Origin: Bacteroidaceae bacterium
GTDB lineage: Bacteria > Bacteroidota > Bacteroidia > Bacteroidales > Bacteroidaceae
Reading direction: 5' to 3'
Assembly (NCBI GenBank): GCA_017462065.1
Contig: JAFTRV010000012.1
Location: forward strand, 1-36,932
Length of the DNA stretch: 36,932 bases
Part shown: in pieces, positions 19,535 to 28,310 of the stretch
Layout of the letters: the number at the start of each line of letters is the position of its first letter
How positions within the stretch are numbered: position 1 is the stretch's first letter
Notes under the pieces: generated by a model
Told to the model about the DNA's origin: nothing
The model's input: the letters and a program-made list of their open reading frames with translations, nothing else
The model's database searches: none
Program-made: the position numbers and the translations under genes

Positions 19535-21523
19535 GTGGGAAAAATCAGATACTACATACTTATTCTGCTTGCGGCAATTCTTGCAATTTCGTGCAGCAGC
19601 GAGAAGGGCATCAAACGAGGTGACCAGCTTGCAGCTATCATGGAGTATAACGAGGCTGCCAAAGAGTACAAGAAGGCCTACAGGAAAGTCCCGGCAAAGG
19701 AACGCAAGAAGCGCGCAGAGGTCGCATGGAAAATGGCAGAATGCTACCGCAAGGGAAAAAGCCCCGTATATGCTGTAGGAGCCTATCAGAACGCCATACG
19801 TTACGGGCACCCCGATTCTACGGCCATATTATACCTTGCCAATGCGCAGCTGCAGAAAGGCGACTACAAGGCGGCGCAGAAGAGCTACGCCCAGTTCCTG
19901 GAGATTGCTCCCGACAACAGAATGGCGAAAGTGGGCCTTCAGTCGGCAATGCAGTCGGCCGAATGGAAGAAGAACCCGGGCAGATACATCGTAAAGAAGT
20001 CGAAAGAGCTGAACGGGCAACGCAGCGACTACTGCCCTGCATATGTAGGCGAGGACACCACGATGATTGTCACCACCAGCAGCCGCAAGGACGCTACGGG
20101 CGACGACATCAGCGGCATTACCGGGCAGAAGTTCGCCGACCTGTTCATCACCAAGCGTGACGAGAAAGGCAAGTGGCAGAAGACCGAAAGGATAGACAGC
20201 GATGTCAATAGCGAGTATGAGGACGGGGCATGCTGCTTCACTCCCGACGGTGGCACAATGTACTTCACGCGCTGCGAGAGCGACCCCGAATACCCTCGTT
20301 ACGCCACAATACACAAGAGCACCCGCAGCGACGCCGCATGGGGAAAGTCGGAGCCTGTTATTGTTTCTAACGACACCTTGTCGGCATACGCCCACCCGGC
20401 CGTGTCGCCCGACGGCGAATGGCTATACTTCACCTCGAACATGTCGGGCGGAATGGGCGGGCTCGATATATGGAGGCTGTATATCGGACGCAACAGCGCA
20501 AAGGAGGGCATCGTGGAAAACCTCGGCGAGTGCATCAACACCGAGGGCGACGAGCAGTTCCCCGTGTTCGGCCCGAGAGGCGAGCTGTTCTTCTCTTCGG
20601 ACGGTTACCCCGGAATGGGAGGACTCGACATATTCTTCGCCGAGCTTGAGAGCGACAGCGTGTGGAACATCAACAATGTAGGCGCGCCGATAAACTCCAA
20701 CGGCGACGACTTCGGCATGACATTCGCACCGGGGCTTTACAGAGGCTTCTTTTCATCGAACAGAGGCGATGCCCGAGGATGGGACCATATATATTCGTTC
20801 TACCTTCCCGAAACGGTACATACCCTTCATGGCTGGATTTACGAGAAAGACGGATACGAGCTGCCCGAAGGGGTTATATACCTTGTAGGCGACGACGGGA
20901 CGAACAGCAGCTTCGGAGTAATGAAAGACGGCTCTTACAAGGTCAGGGTTACTCCGGGCGTCGAGTATGTCATGCTCGGCACCTGCAAAGGCTACCTGAA
21001 CGTAATGCAAGAGCTGAAGACCGAGATGACAGAGGAGTCGCTCGAATACCAGCGTGACTTTGCCCTGCCTTCGATAACACGCCCCGTGCTCATAGACAAC
21101 ATATTCTACGAGTTCGGCAAGGCCAAGCTGACGGCAGAGTCATCGGCGTCGCTCGACGAACTCAAAGAGATGCTTGAACAAAACCCCAACATTACGATTG
21201 AGCTGAGCGCTCACTGCGACTTCAGAGGAAGCAGCACATTTAACGAAAAGCTCTCTCAGTCACGTGCCGAGGCGGCAGTAGAGTATCTTATCTCGAAAGG
21301 AATAGAGAAAGAGCGACTAACCCCTGTTGGATACGGCGAGTCAAAGCCCAAGCAGGTACACAAGAAACTTACCGAGAGATACACATTCTTGAAAGAGGGC
21401 GATGTCCTAAGCGAGGAGTTTATCAAAGGCCTCAAAAGCGAAGAAGAGCAGGAGATTTGCAACCAGCTCAACAGACGTACCGAATTCCAGGTGCTGCGTA
21501 CCACATACAAGCTGTATGAGTAA
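19535..21523 (+). CDS. PorE-like OmpA-family lipoprotein (TPR, beta-propeller, CRD, OmpA)
   Basis: Outer-membrane-associated protein of 662 residues with the domain order described for PorE of the type IX secretion system: signal with lipobox LAISC (Cys 20); TPR repeats (about 25-145); PD40-like propeller blades (FTPDGGTMYFTR, VSPDGEWLYFTSNM, FGPRGELFFSSDG, FFSSNRGDARG; about 160-425); a carboxypeptidase-regulatory-like beta domain (about 428-510); and an OmpA peptidoglycan-binding domain (SAHCDFRGSSTFNEKLSQSRA, VGYGESKP). The start is GTG at 19535, because an in-frame TAA lies at 19517-19519 and no ATG precedes the signal sequence. A 96-bp gap follows topB. Homologues also occur in related bacteria without a full secretion system, so the role is inferred. 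Confidence 0.85.
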   Translation: MGKIRYYILILLAAILAISCSSEKGIKRGDQLAAIMEYNEAAKEYKKAYRKVPAKERKKRAEVAWKMAECYRKGKSPVYAVGAYQNAIRYGHPDSTAILYLANAQLQKGDYKAAQKSYAQFLEIAPDNRMAKVGLQSAMQSAEWKKNPGRYIVKKSKELNGQRSDYCPAYVGEDTTMIVTTSSRKDATGDDISGITGQKFADLFITKRDEKGKWQKTERIDSDVNSEYEDGACCFTPDGGTMYFTRCESDPEYPRYATIHKSTRSDAAWGKSEPVIVSNDTLSAYAHPAVSPDGEWLYFTSNMSGGMGGLDIWRLYIGRNSAKEGIVENLGECINTEGDEQFPVFGPRGELFFSSDGYPGMGGLDIFFAELESDSVWNINNVGAPINSNGDDFGMTFAPGLYRGFFSSNRGDARGWDHIYSFYLPETVHTLHGWIYEKDGYELPEGVIYLVGDDGTNSSFGVMKDGSYKVRVTPGVEYVMLGTCKGYLNVMQELKTEMTEESLEYQRDFALPSITRPVLIDNIFYEFGKAKLTAESSASLDELKEMLEQNPNITIELSAHCDFRGSSTFNEKLSQSRAEAAVEYLISKGIEKERLTPVGYGESKPKQVHKKLTERYTFLKEGDVLSEEFIKGLKSEEEQEICNQLNRRTEFQVLRTTYKLYE

Positions 21524-21556
21524 AAGTTTCACTTTTCAGTTTTCCGCTTTCAGTTT

Positions 21557-22126
21557 TCACTTTACCTTGTTCGGATTCTTGTTCACGAAGTCCGCCCAAG
21601 AGGAGTATTTCTTCTCGCTGACCGGGCTGTTGCGTTGTATAAAGTGACAGAAAGCAGCTCCAAGGGCATCGGTAGCGTCCATGAAATGAGGCATCTCCTC
21701 GTTTGATATGTTCAGCATGCGACGCAGCATGTCGGCAACCTGCTCCTTGGATGCGGCGCCGTTGCCTGTTATCGCCATCTTTATCTTCAACGGGGCATAC
21801 TCATGAATAGGCACCTGTCGGCTTATAGCCGCCGCTATAGCCACTCCTTGCGCTCTGCCGAGCTTGAGCATACTCTGCACGTTCTTGCCGAAGAACGGCG
21901 CTTCGATAGCTAATTCATCGGGGAGGAACGAGTTTATAAGCCCCTGAACACGGGTGAATATCTCGCCAAGCTTCATATACATATCCTTGCACTTGCGAAG
22001 GTCAATTACGCCCATAGCTATAAGACGGGCGTGATTTCCGTTCACCCCGATAAAGGCATAGCCCATTATATTCGTTCCCGGGTCAATGCCCATTATAACC
22101 CTTTCGTCGGCACTGCTGTTTCTCAT
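21557..22126 (-). CDS. ruvC: Holliday junction resolvase RuvC
   Basis: Dimeric endonuclease that resolves Holliday junctions with RuvAB. The 189 residues contain the catalytic acids of the RNase H fold: Asp15 in GIDPGTN, Glu in [10 protein letters not shown], and the C-terminal [13 protein letters not shown] start at ATG 22126-22124, two bases after the phosphatase stop; a TTG six bases upstream would overlap that gene. It is third in the cdd-phosphatase-ruvC operon. The stop codon lies inside an AAAGTGAAAAC sequence repeated elsewhere in the window. Confidence 0.96.
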   Translation of the reverse strand: MRNSSADERVIMGIDPGTNIMGYAFIGVNGNHARLIAMGVIDLRKCKDMYMKLGEIFTRVQGLINSFLPDELAIEAPFFGKNVQSMLKLGRAQGVAIAAAISRQVPIHEYAPLKIKMAITGNGAASKEQVADMLRRMLNISNEEMPHFMDATDALGAAFCHFIQRNSPVSEKKYSSWADFVNKNPNKVK

Positions 22127-22128
22127 AA

Positions 22129-22599
22129 TCAATAGCCAAGATAACGCATCAATGCCTTGCAGCCTGAAACAATCTCATTGTAGGTCTTGTCAAAATTGCC
22201 GTGGTACCACGGGTCTGAAATGTCTGCTCCGGCACATGGCACAGGCTCGTCGGCAACGAAATCAAGCAGCTTCCACACCTTGTTCTCGCAGTCACAGCCA
22301 ATGAGACGCATAAGGTTGCGCTTGTTGTAATCCTCCATAATGACTACCATATCGAAGCTATTGTAGTCCTCTACCGTGAACTGCCTTGCCGCATGCCCCT
22401 CGCACTCAATGCCATGCATCGACAAGGTATATGCCGCCGGCTGATATATTCCGTTGCCAATCTCTTCACGGCTTGTGGCCGACGATTCTATATGAATCTC
22501 GTCGGCGACCGCCGCCTTCCTTGCAAGCGACTTCATCACGAACTCCGCCATTGGAGAACGGCAGATGTTTCCATGACAGACAAACATTATCTTTTTCAT
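22129..22599 (-). CDS. Low-molecular-weight protein tyrosine phosphatase
   Basis: Cytoplasmic phosphatase of 156 residues. The P-loop CHGNICRS sits at residues 8-15 (nucleophile Cys8, Arg14) right after the first strand, and the general-acid loop is the Asp-Pro in DISDPWYHG near the C-terminus. In Bacteroidota such enzymes are often paired with tyrosine kinases of capsule loci; here it instead lies between cdd and ruvC, so its substrate is unclear. It starts 10 bp after cdd ends and stops 2 bp before ruvC. Confidence 0.93.
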   Translation of the reverse strand: MKKIMFVCHGNICRSPMAEFVMKSLARKAAVADEIHIESSATSREEIGNGIYQPAAYTLSMHGIECEGHAARQFTVEDYNSFDMVVIMEDYNKRNLMRLIGCDCENKVWKLLDFVADEPVPCAGADISDPWYHGNFDKTYNEIVSGCKALMRYLGY

Positions 22600-22608
22600 A
22601 GTGCAAAA

Positions 22609-23091
22609 TTACTCCAAAAAGCCGGAATCGAAAGAGAGCGGCATCAAAGCTTTTATGCCATCTTCTATGACATAACACTCTTTTGCTCCGTAGAGTATTA
22701 TGCGAATTGGAGTGTTGTATCTTTTCTCGGTTTCGAGTATCACCTGACGGCACGCCCCGCATGGCGGGATAGGAGTGTCAAGCTCGCCATGTTCGTTACG
22801 GGCCGCTATGGCAAGCACTTCGACAGCCTTGTCGGGGTACTGCGAATTGGCCCAAAAGAGAGTCGTGCGTTCTGCGCACAGCCCCGACGGATAGGCTGCG
22901 TTCTCCTGATTGCTGCCTGTAACTATTATGTCGCCCGACAGACGTACTGCCGCGCCCACATTGAATTTTGAATATACAGCATAGCTGTTCGCCGTAGCCT
23001 TGCGGGCTGCCTCGACAACCTCTCGGTCCATCGCAGGCAGTTCATCAACGGTACACACAACAACCCTGCTTTGTAGAATCATCTCTTTCAT
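22609..23091 (-). CDS. cdd: Cytidine deaminase
   Basis: Zinc enzyme of pyrimidine salvage that converts cytidine and deoxycytidine to uridines. The 160-residue, single-domain tetrameric-type protein shows SKFNVGAAV, the catalytic CAERT (Cys ligand and Glu) and PCGACRQ (two Cys ligands). First gene of the cdd-phosphatase-ruvC operon. The promoter places the transcript start within a few bases of ATG 23091, so either the mRNA is nearly leaderless or translation begins at Met4 (ATG 23082). Confidence 0.95.
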   Translation of the reverse strand: MKEMILQSRVVVCTVDELPAMDREVVEAARKATANSYAVYSKFNVGAAVRLSGDIIVTGSNQENAAYPSGLCAERTTLFWANSQYPDKAVEVLAIAARNEHGELDTPIPPCGACRQVILETEKRYNTPIRIILYGAKECYVIEDGIKALMPLSFDSGFLE

Positions 23092-23098
23092 GCTTACT

Positions 23099-23129
23099 CA
23101 AATTTATTGTATGAACATACAACAAGCAA
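23099..23129 (-). promoter_or_regulatory. Promoter of cdd operon
   Basis: On the minus strand TTG (23129-23127), exactly 20 nt, then TAAATTTG (23106-23099), a perfect TAnnTTTG. Transcription is expected to start at about 23092-23094, next to the annotated ATG. Confidence 0.7.
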
Positions 23130-23170
23130 CTGCAAAAACAGTTTTCAACAGTGCGAATATAAGCGAAATC

Positions 23171-23201
23171 TTGCGTAAAAGCAATTTATTCATTTATTTT
23201 G
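23171..23201 (+). promoter_or_regulatory. Promoter of the glucosaminidase-LysM gene
   Basis: TTG (23171-23173), 20 nt, then TTATTTTG (23194-23201), one mismatch to TAnnTTTG. It is divergent from the cdd promoter, about 40 bp away. Confidence 0.55.
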
Positions 23202-23222
23202 TAGGCAACTAATCTATAATCT

Positions 23223-24206
23223 ATGAGGAGATTAATATACTCGATAACGGCAGCGATGCTTTTGTTGGCGTCATGTTCGTCGAACAAGGCTTTCGTAAGC
23301 ACAACCGTCATCAACGACGCATCAAAGCCCTTGAACGAGAGCGAGCGTTACATTCTTGAGTACTACCCTATGGCCGTTCAGCAGATGAAGCTTCACGGCA
23401 TACCGGCAAGCATAACCCTTGCGCAGGCCCTGCTCGAGGGCGGAGCGGGACGCAGCGACCTCGTAAAGAACGCCAACAACCATTTTGGCGTAAAGGCCGA
23501 CAAGCGTTGGAGCGGCAAGACATACTCGAAATGGGACAACGGCAAGTGGTGCCAGTTCAGAGTGTATAAAAGCACGGAGGAGTCGTTCGAGGACCATTCG
23601 AAATTCCTGCTGTCAAACAGCCGGTACGACTTCCTGTTCAAGCTCGACAGAGACGATTACAAAGGGTGGGCCAAAGGACTTAAGGAGGCCGGATATGCCG
23701 AAGACAAGCAGTACCACAACAAGCTTATAGGCATCATCGAGAGATACGGCCTGCAGCAATACGACACAGCCAAGAAGAGAGGAAAAGAGAAGAGAGCAGA
23801 AGAGAGAGCGAATGTGTCAAGAACTATCGCCAAGCCTGCCATGCCTAAATACAACAGCGGCAACAGGCATGAACTGCTTAAGATGAACGGGCTCATATAT
23901 ACAATAGCCAACGACGGCGACACCTTCAAGAAGCTGTCAAAAGAGCTTGGCATTTCAAGGCGTAAGCTAAGGATATACAACGACCTGTATAAAGGGTACG
24001 AATTAAGGGAGGGAGACATAATATACCTTGAGAAGAAGAACAACAAGGCTCAAAGAGGCAACAAGCGCCACACCGTACAGGAAGGCGAGAGCCTTTATCG
24101 CATTTCTCAGTTCTATGGCATAAAGCTCAAAAAGCTGTATAAGATGAACCCGGTATACAAGGAGAACGCCAGACTGAGAGTCGGCGATGTGATACGATTG
24201 AGATAA
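23223..24206 (+). CDS. Mannosyl-glycoprotein endo-beta-N-acetylglucosaminidase-like lipoprotein with LysM domains
   Basis: Cell-wall hydrolase of 327 residues, expected to cut the glycan strand of peptidoglycan. The signal peptide ends in LLASC (Cys 19). Residues of about 40-185 are a GH73-type glucosaminidase domain (GIPASITLAQALLEGGAGRSDLV with the catalytic Glu, then NNHFGVKAD). A basic linker rich in Lys/Arg/Glu follows (about 185-215), then two LysM-type modules: a divergent one (about 225-275) and a clear one (KRHTVQEGESLYRISQFYGI, GDVIRLR). Monocistronic: it has its own promoter and ends at the strong palindromic terminator. Confidence 0.9.
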   Translation: MRRLIYSITAAMLLLASCSSNKAFVSTTVINDASKPLNESERYILEYYPMAVQQMKLHGIPASITLAQALLEGGAGRSDLVKNANNHFGVKADKRWSGKTYSKWDNGKWCQFRVYKSTEESFEDHSKFLLSNSRYDFLFKLDRDDYKGWAKGLKEAGYAEDKQYHNKLIGIIERYGLQQYDTAKKRGKEKRAEERANVSRTIAKPAMPKYNSGNRHELLKMNGLIYTIANDGDTFKKLSKELGISRRKLRIYNDLYKGYELREGDIIYLEKKNNKAQRGNKRHTVQEGESLYRISQFYGIKLKKLYKMNPVYKENARLRVGDVIRLR

Positions 24207-24245
24207 ACAAAAGACAGGTGCCGGGCCGGCACCTGTCTTTTGTTT
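24205..24245. terminator. Bidirectional intrinsic terminator, 41-bp palindrome
   Basis: Two perfectly complementary 20-nt arms (24205-24224 and 24226-24245) flank a single central G. The core reads AAAAGACAGGTGCCGG and its complement, with A and T tracts at the outer ends. It lies between the converging glucosaminidase gene and manA and should stop both. Confidence 0.93.
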
Positions 24246-24260
24246 ATCACCGCAGTGTCG

Positions 24261-25229
24261 TCACTCGACTATCCAGCTGGTGAGCAAATCGAGCTTCCCG
24301 TTTACGCCGAACGTCAGCCCCTTTACGCTCGCCGGCACCAAAAGGCTCTCGCCCTGACGCAGCGTAACGGTATTGCCTTCGTTGTCGGTAACCGTGCCAC
24401 TGCCGGCAGTGCATATCAGTATCACGAATGAATCAAGCTCGTCCAAAGGCATCTCGAACGGCTTTGTAAGATGCAGCATCGATGTAGTGAAATAACGGCA
24501 CGAAACAAGAGGCACGAGCTCATCGTTGCGTGCGTCGTAATATGTCCTGTAGTCGGGCAGGACTGTATAGTCTATCGCCCCCTTGCTGAGCTCAGTATGC
24601 AACTCACGGGGATTGCCGCTATCGTCGCATCGGTTAAAGTCGTATATGCGGTACGTAATGTTTGACGTCTGCTGTATCTCAGCGATGAACGCGCCGGCTC
24701 CAATAGAGTGGACACGCCCTGCAGGGAGGAAGAAGAGGTCGCCCTTGTGAATATCATATTCCTGTAGAAGGTCGGTTATGGTATTGTCTGCGATGCTTTT
24801 CTCGTATTCGTCGGGGGTAACCTGCTTGGCGAAGCCCGAACGCAAGCGTGAGCCCTCGTCGGCATCCACCACATACCACATCTCGGTCTTGCCTTTCGAC
24901 TGATGACGCTCCCATGCCAGCTTATCGTTCGGATGCACCTGGATAGAGAGGTCCTGACGCGCGTCGATGAACTTTATCAGCAACGGGAACTCCTTGCCGA
25001 AACGTTCATAGTTGCTCCTGCCCAGAAGAGCGGCCTTGTCGCGGGTAATAAGCTCAGTGAGCGACATGCCGTCATCCTTGCCACCGTCCACGACCGACTC
25101 GCAGCCCTTTACACCGGAAATTTCCCAACTCTCGCCAATAGAGCGAAGCTCAGTCTCGACACCTTTGTACGGAGCTATTTTCTCTCCGCCCCAAAGCATT
25201 GATTTTAAGATAGGTCTGAATTTATACAT
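24261..25229 (-). CDS. manA: Mannose-6-phosphate isomerase, class I
   Basis: Zinc-dependent isomerase that interconverts fructose-6-phosphate and mannose-6-phosphate, feeding GDP-mannose/GDP-fucose synthesis. The 322-residue cupin protein shows the metal-site motifs SIQVHPND, KTEMWYV and PAGRVHSIGAG, followed by EIQQTSNITYRIYDF. This is the short Bacillus/Bacteroides-type form, without the extra domain of the E. coli enzyme. Last gene of the minus-strand run; 24 bp separate it from the FAD protein gene, and its transcript ends at the palindromic terminator. Confidence 0.95.
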   Translation of the reverse strand: MYKFRPILKSMLWGGEKIAPYKGVETELRSIGESWEISGVKGCESVVDGGKDDGMSLTELITRDKAALLGRSNYERFGKEFPLLIKFIDARQDLSIQVHPNDKLAWERHQSKGKTEMWYVVDADEGSRLRSGFAKQVTPDEYEKSIADNTITDLLQEYDIHKGDLFFLPAGRVHSIGAGAFIAEIQQTSNITYRIYDFNRCDDSGNPRELHTELSKGAIDYTVLPDYRTYYDARNDELVPLVSCRYFTTSMLHLTKPFEMPLDELDSFVILICTAGSGTVTDNEGNTVTLRQGESLLVPASVKGLTFGVNGKLDLLTSWIVE

Positions 25230-25253
25230 AATGTTCTATTTAAGTGTTTACGT

Positions 25254-26849
25254 TTATACTCCAAGATACTCTTTAGCCGACATGGCGCATCTCTCGCCGT
25301 CTACAGCCGCAGAGACGATACCGCCGGCATAGCCGGCGCCCTCGCCGCACGGAAAGAGCCCCTCTACCGTCACATGCTGCAATGTCTCGTTGTCACGCAG
25401 TATGCGCACCGGCGATGACGTACGTGTCTCCACTCCAATCATAGTCGCTTCCGACGTGAGGAAGCCGTGAGACATACGCCCGAACTGCTCGAAGCCTCTC
25501 TTGAGCCTTGACGACACGAACTGCGGAAGCCAGAAGTGCATCGGCGACGATATAAGGCCCGGGGCGTACGAGCTGCGGGGAAGGTCGTAGCTGAGCTTGC
25601 GGTTCACGAAGTCCGTCATACGCTGCGCCGGAGCCGTCTGCCTTTGATTGCCCATCTGCCAGCAGAGACGCTCGAGACGCTCCTGAAAGTTCATCACACG
25701 CAACGGAGAATCGGATGCGACCGCCTCGATATCCTCGCACTCTATCTGCATTTCGGGCAGCAGCACATCTTCGGGATTGACCTGTACCACCATGCCCGAA
25801 TTGCTCCATGCTCCGCCTCGATGCGACGGCGACATGCCATTGACGAGCAACTCCTTTTTTGCCGACGCCGATGGTATTACCACTCCGCCGGGACACATGC
25901 AAAAGCTATAGACGCCACGGCCTTCGACCTGCGTGGTGAAGCTGTATTCTGCGGCAGGCAGATATTTTCCACGCCCTTTCGGGGAGTGATACTGAATGCG
26001 GTCTATCAGCTCCGAAGGATGCTCAAGACGGACGCCGATAGCGAAGCCCTTTGCCTCAAGCGCCACATTGCTATCGTTCAGGGAGCGATAGACATCCTTT
26101 GCCGAGTGTCCTGTCGCAAGAATTACTGCGTCGGCAAGTATCTCGCCGTTGTTGGTCATTATACCCTTTACCTTGTCGTTCTTTATGACAATATCCTCCA
26201 TACGGGTCTCGAAACGCACCTCTCCTCCGCAGGAAATAATAGTATTGCGGATGTACTCTATTACACGAGGAAGCTTGTCCGTTCCAATGTGAGGATGAGC
26301 GTCCGACAGGATCGTCGTGCTCGCCCCATGCTGGCAGAAGACATTGAGCACGCCCTCGATGTTGCCTCTTTTCTTGCTGCGTGTATATAGCTTTCCGTCA
26401 GAGTAGGCCCCTGCCCCACCCTCGCCGAAACAGTAGTTCGATTCAGGGTTCACGCTATGAGTACGGGATATATTGGCCAGGTCCACCTTGCGGGTACGCA
26501 CATCCTTGCCTCGCTCAACGACGACTGGACGCAAGCCGCACTCTATAAGCTTCAAGGCCGCAAAAAGGCCGGCAGGGCCAGCGCCTACCACAATGACAGG
26601 CTTGCAGGCTGTCACATCGCCGTATTCACGCCTTGCGAACTCCTCGCCCACAGGAGCCTCATTGACAAAGACACGCACAAGAAGATTGACATAGACAGTA
26701 CGCTGGCGGGCGTCAATACTGCGTCGTATGACACGCACGGCACGTATAGTGCGTTGGTCAAGCCCCTTATTGCGGGCTATGTACTGCGTCAGCGACTGCT
26801 CGTTGGCAGCCTCATGCGGCAGGACTCTTATTTGAAATTCATATACCAT
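25254..26849 (-). CDS. FAD-dependent oxidoreductase of the COG2509 type
   Basis: Flavoprotein of 531 residues, family of unknown physiological role. An N-terminal domain of about 90 residues (basic; DQRTIRAVRVIRRSIDARQ) precedes the Rossmann FAD site VVGAGPAGLFAALKL with a following acidic strand end (VVVERGKDVRTR). Further family motifs are NYCFGEGGAGAYSDGKLYTR, ILATGHSAKDVY and the C-terminal FAD motif FPCGEGAGYAGGIVSAAVDG. Often annotated 'NAD(FAD)-utilizing dehydrogenase'; no substrate is established to my knowledge. It follows radA across a 93-bp gap filled with intergenic repeats. Confidence 0.88.
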   Translation of the reverse strand: MVYEFQIRVLPHEAANEQSLTQYIARNKGLDQRTIRAVRVIRRSIDARQRTVYVNLLVRVFVNEAPVGEEFARREYGDVTACKPVIVVGAGPAGLFAALKLIECGLRPVVVERGKDVRTRKVDLANISRTHSVNPESNYCFGEGGAGAYSDGKLYTRSKKRGNIEGVLNVFCQHGASTTILSDAHPHIGTDKLPRVIEYIRNTIISCGGEVRFETRMEDIVIKNDKVKGIMTNNGEILADAVILATGHSAKDVYRSLNDSNVALEAKGFAIGVRLEHPSELIDRIQYHSPKGRGKYLPAAEYSFTTQVEGRGVYSFCMCPGGVVIPSASAKKELLVNGMSPSHRGGAWSNSGMVVQVNPEDVLLPEMQIECEDIEAVASDSPLRVMNFQERLERLCWQMGNQRQTAPAQRMTDFVNRKLSYDLPRSSYAPGLISSPMHFWLPQFVSSRLKRGFEQFGRMSHGFLTSEATMIGVETRTSSPVRILRDNETLQHVTVEGLFPCGEGAGYAGGIVSAAVDGERCAMSAKEYLGV

Positions 26850-26852
26850 ATT

Positions 26853-26940
26853 AAAGTGAAAACGGAAGAGTCAGACATTCCTCCAACTCTAAACACTAAA
26901 CCCTAAACTCTCAACTTTAAACTCTAAACTCTCAACTTTT
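26853..26940. repeat. Intergenic repeat, AACTCTAAAC/CTCAACT type
   Basis: The gap between radA and the FAD gene begins with AAAGTGAAAACGGAAGAG (26853-26870) and continues with five or more imperfect, direct units of the type AAACTCTCAACTTT / AACTCTAAACTCT (26884-26939). Related pieces occur at 21545-21564, 29963-29990 and 36480-36644. No coding potential is seen. Confidence 0.8.
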
Positions 26941-26942
26941 TA

Positions 26943-28304
26943 TCACCCAAAAACCAGCCTGAACGCCTCTTCGACCTTGCCGACAGGCAAAACCTCTATG
27001 CCAAAGCGTGAGGTGTCAAGCCTTTTCATATTGCTTTTCGGTACTATTATCTGCTTGAAGCCGAGCTTTGCGGCCTCCGATATACGCTGCTCGATGCGGT
27101 TCACGGGACGTATCTCGCCCGAGAGGCCCACCTCGCCGGCCATGCATACAGTAGGCTCAATCTCGACATCCATGTTGCTCGACAGTATAGCGCTTATCAC
27201 AGAGAGGTCTATTGCCGGGTCATTCACACGCAGACCGCCTGCTATGTTCAGATATACATCCTTCTGTGCCAGCTTGAAGCCCACACGCTTCTCAAGCACG
27301 GCAAGCAGCATGTTCATTCGGCGTATGTCAAAGCCGGTAGCCGAGCGTTGCGGAGTGCCGTATGCGGCGGTGCTGACAAGGGCCTGCGCCTCGATAAGGA
27401 AAGGGCTGACGCCCTCTATCGCAGAGGCTATGGCAACGCCGCTCATCCCTTTATGACGCTCGCTGAGCAGCAGTTCCGAAGGGTTGGTAACCTGCCGCAG
27501 TCCCTCGCGACGCATCTCGTATATGCCAAGCTCGGCAGTGCTGCCGAAACGGTTTTTTATGGAACGCAGCACCCTGTAGAGGTAATGCTGGTCGCCCTCG
27601 AACTGAATGACGACATCGACAATGTGTTCAAGTATCTTTGGGCCCGCTATTGTACCGTCCTTTGTTATGTGGCCGATAAGTATTACGGGGACATTGTTCT
27701 CCTTTGCGAACTTCAGCAACATAGCCGTACATTCACGCACCTGAGATATGCTGCCCGGCGACGAATCGACAGCCTCGCTGCACATAGTCTGTATCGAGTC
27801 TATGACAAGCAGTTCGGGCATCACATTCTTTATGTGAGTGAAAATCGTTTCGAGCGAAGTCTCGCACACAATATGGCAATCGCCCCTGTCGTGCGCTATG
27901 CGGTCGGCACGCAGCTTTATCTGCTGCACGCTCTCCTCGCCCGATACATAAAGCACCCTGCGGCCGGGCATTCCGAGTATTGTCTGCAACACAAGCGTGG
28001 ACTTTCCTATGCCAGGCTCACCGCCAAGCAGCACAAGCGACCCGGGCACAAGACCACCGCCAAGCACCCTGTTCAGCTCGCCGTCACGCATGTCTATGCG
28101 GGGTAGCTCGTCAGTCGCGACATCGTCTATGAGCACCGGTTGCGACTGCGCCCTTTCGATGCCAGCGGCACGTGCCGACGGGGCATTACGCACCACCTTT
28201 TCCACGAAGCTGTTCCATGCACCGCACGAGGGGCACTTGCCGGCCCACTTAGGCGATTCATAACCGCATTCGTTACATAAGAATACACTCTTTTCCTTTG
28301 CCAT
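26943..28304 (-). CDS. radA: DNA repair protein RadA
   Basis: Hexameric ATPase that drives branch migration during RecA recombination. The 453 residues have the N-terminal zinc finger (CNECGYESPKWAGKCPSCGAW), a RecA-like core with Walker A GGEPGIGKST, the RadA-specific KNRFGS motif (SIKNRFGSTAEL) and a C-terminal Lon-protease-like domain (GVAIASAIEG, NIAGGLRVNDPA). Length and motif set are normal. It begins 6 bp after the CPBP gene. With ruvC 5 kb away the window holds two recombination genes, but in separate operons. Confidence 0.96.
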   Translation of the reverse strand: MAKEKSVFLCNECGYESPKWAGKCPSCGAWNSFVEKVVRNAPSARAAGIERAQSQPVLIDDVATDELPRIDMRDGELNRVLGGGLVPGSLVLLGGEPGIGKSTLVLQTILGMPGRRVLYVSGEESVQQIKLRADRIAHDRGDCHIVCETSLETIFTHIKNVMPELLVIDSIQTMCSEAVDSSPGSISQVRECTAMLLKFAKENNVPVILIGHITKDGTIAGPKILEHIVDVVIQFEGDQHYLYRVLRSIKNRFGSTAELGIYEMRREGLRQVTNPSELLLSERHKGMSGVAIASAIEGVSPFLIEAQALVSTAAYGTPQRSATGFDIRRMNMLLAVLEKRVGFKLAQKDVYLNIAGGLRVNDPAIDLSVISAILSSNMDVEIEPTVCMAGEVGLSGEIRPVNRIEQRISEAAKLGFKQIIVPKSNMKRLDTSRFGIEVLPVGKVEEAFRLVFG

Positions 28305-28310
28305 AAGATA

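Noticed and set aside
26884..26939. CRISPR-like array in the AACTCTAAAC repeats
   Set aside because: Units are short, imperfect and contiguous, without unique spacers, and no cas gene is nearby.
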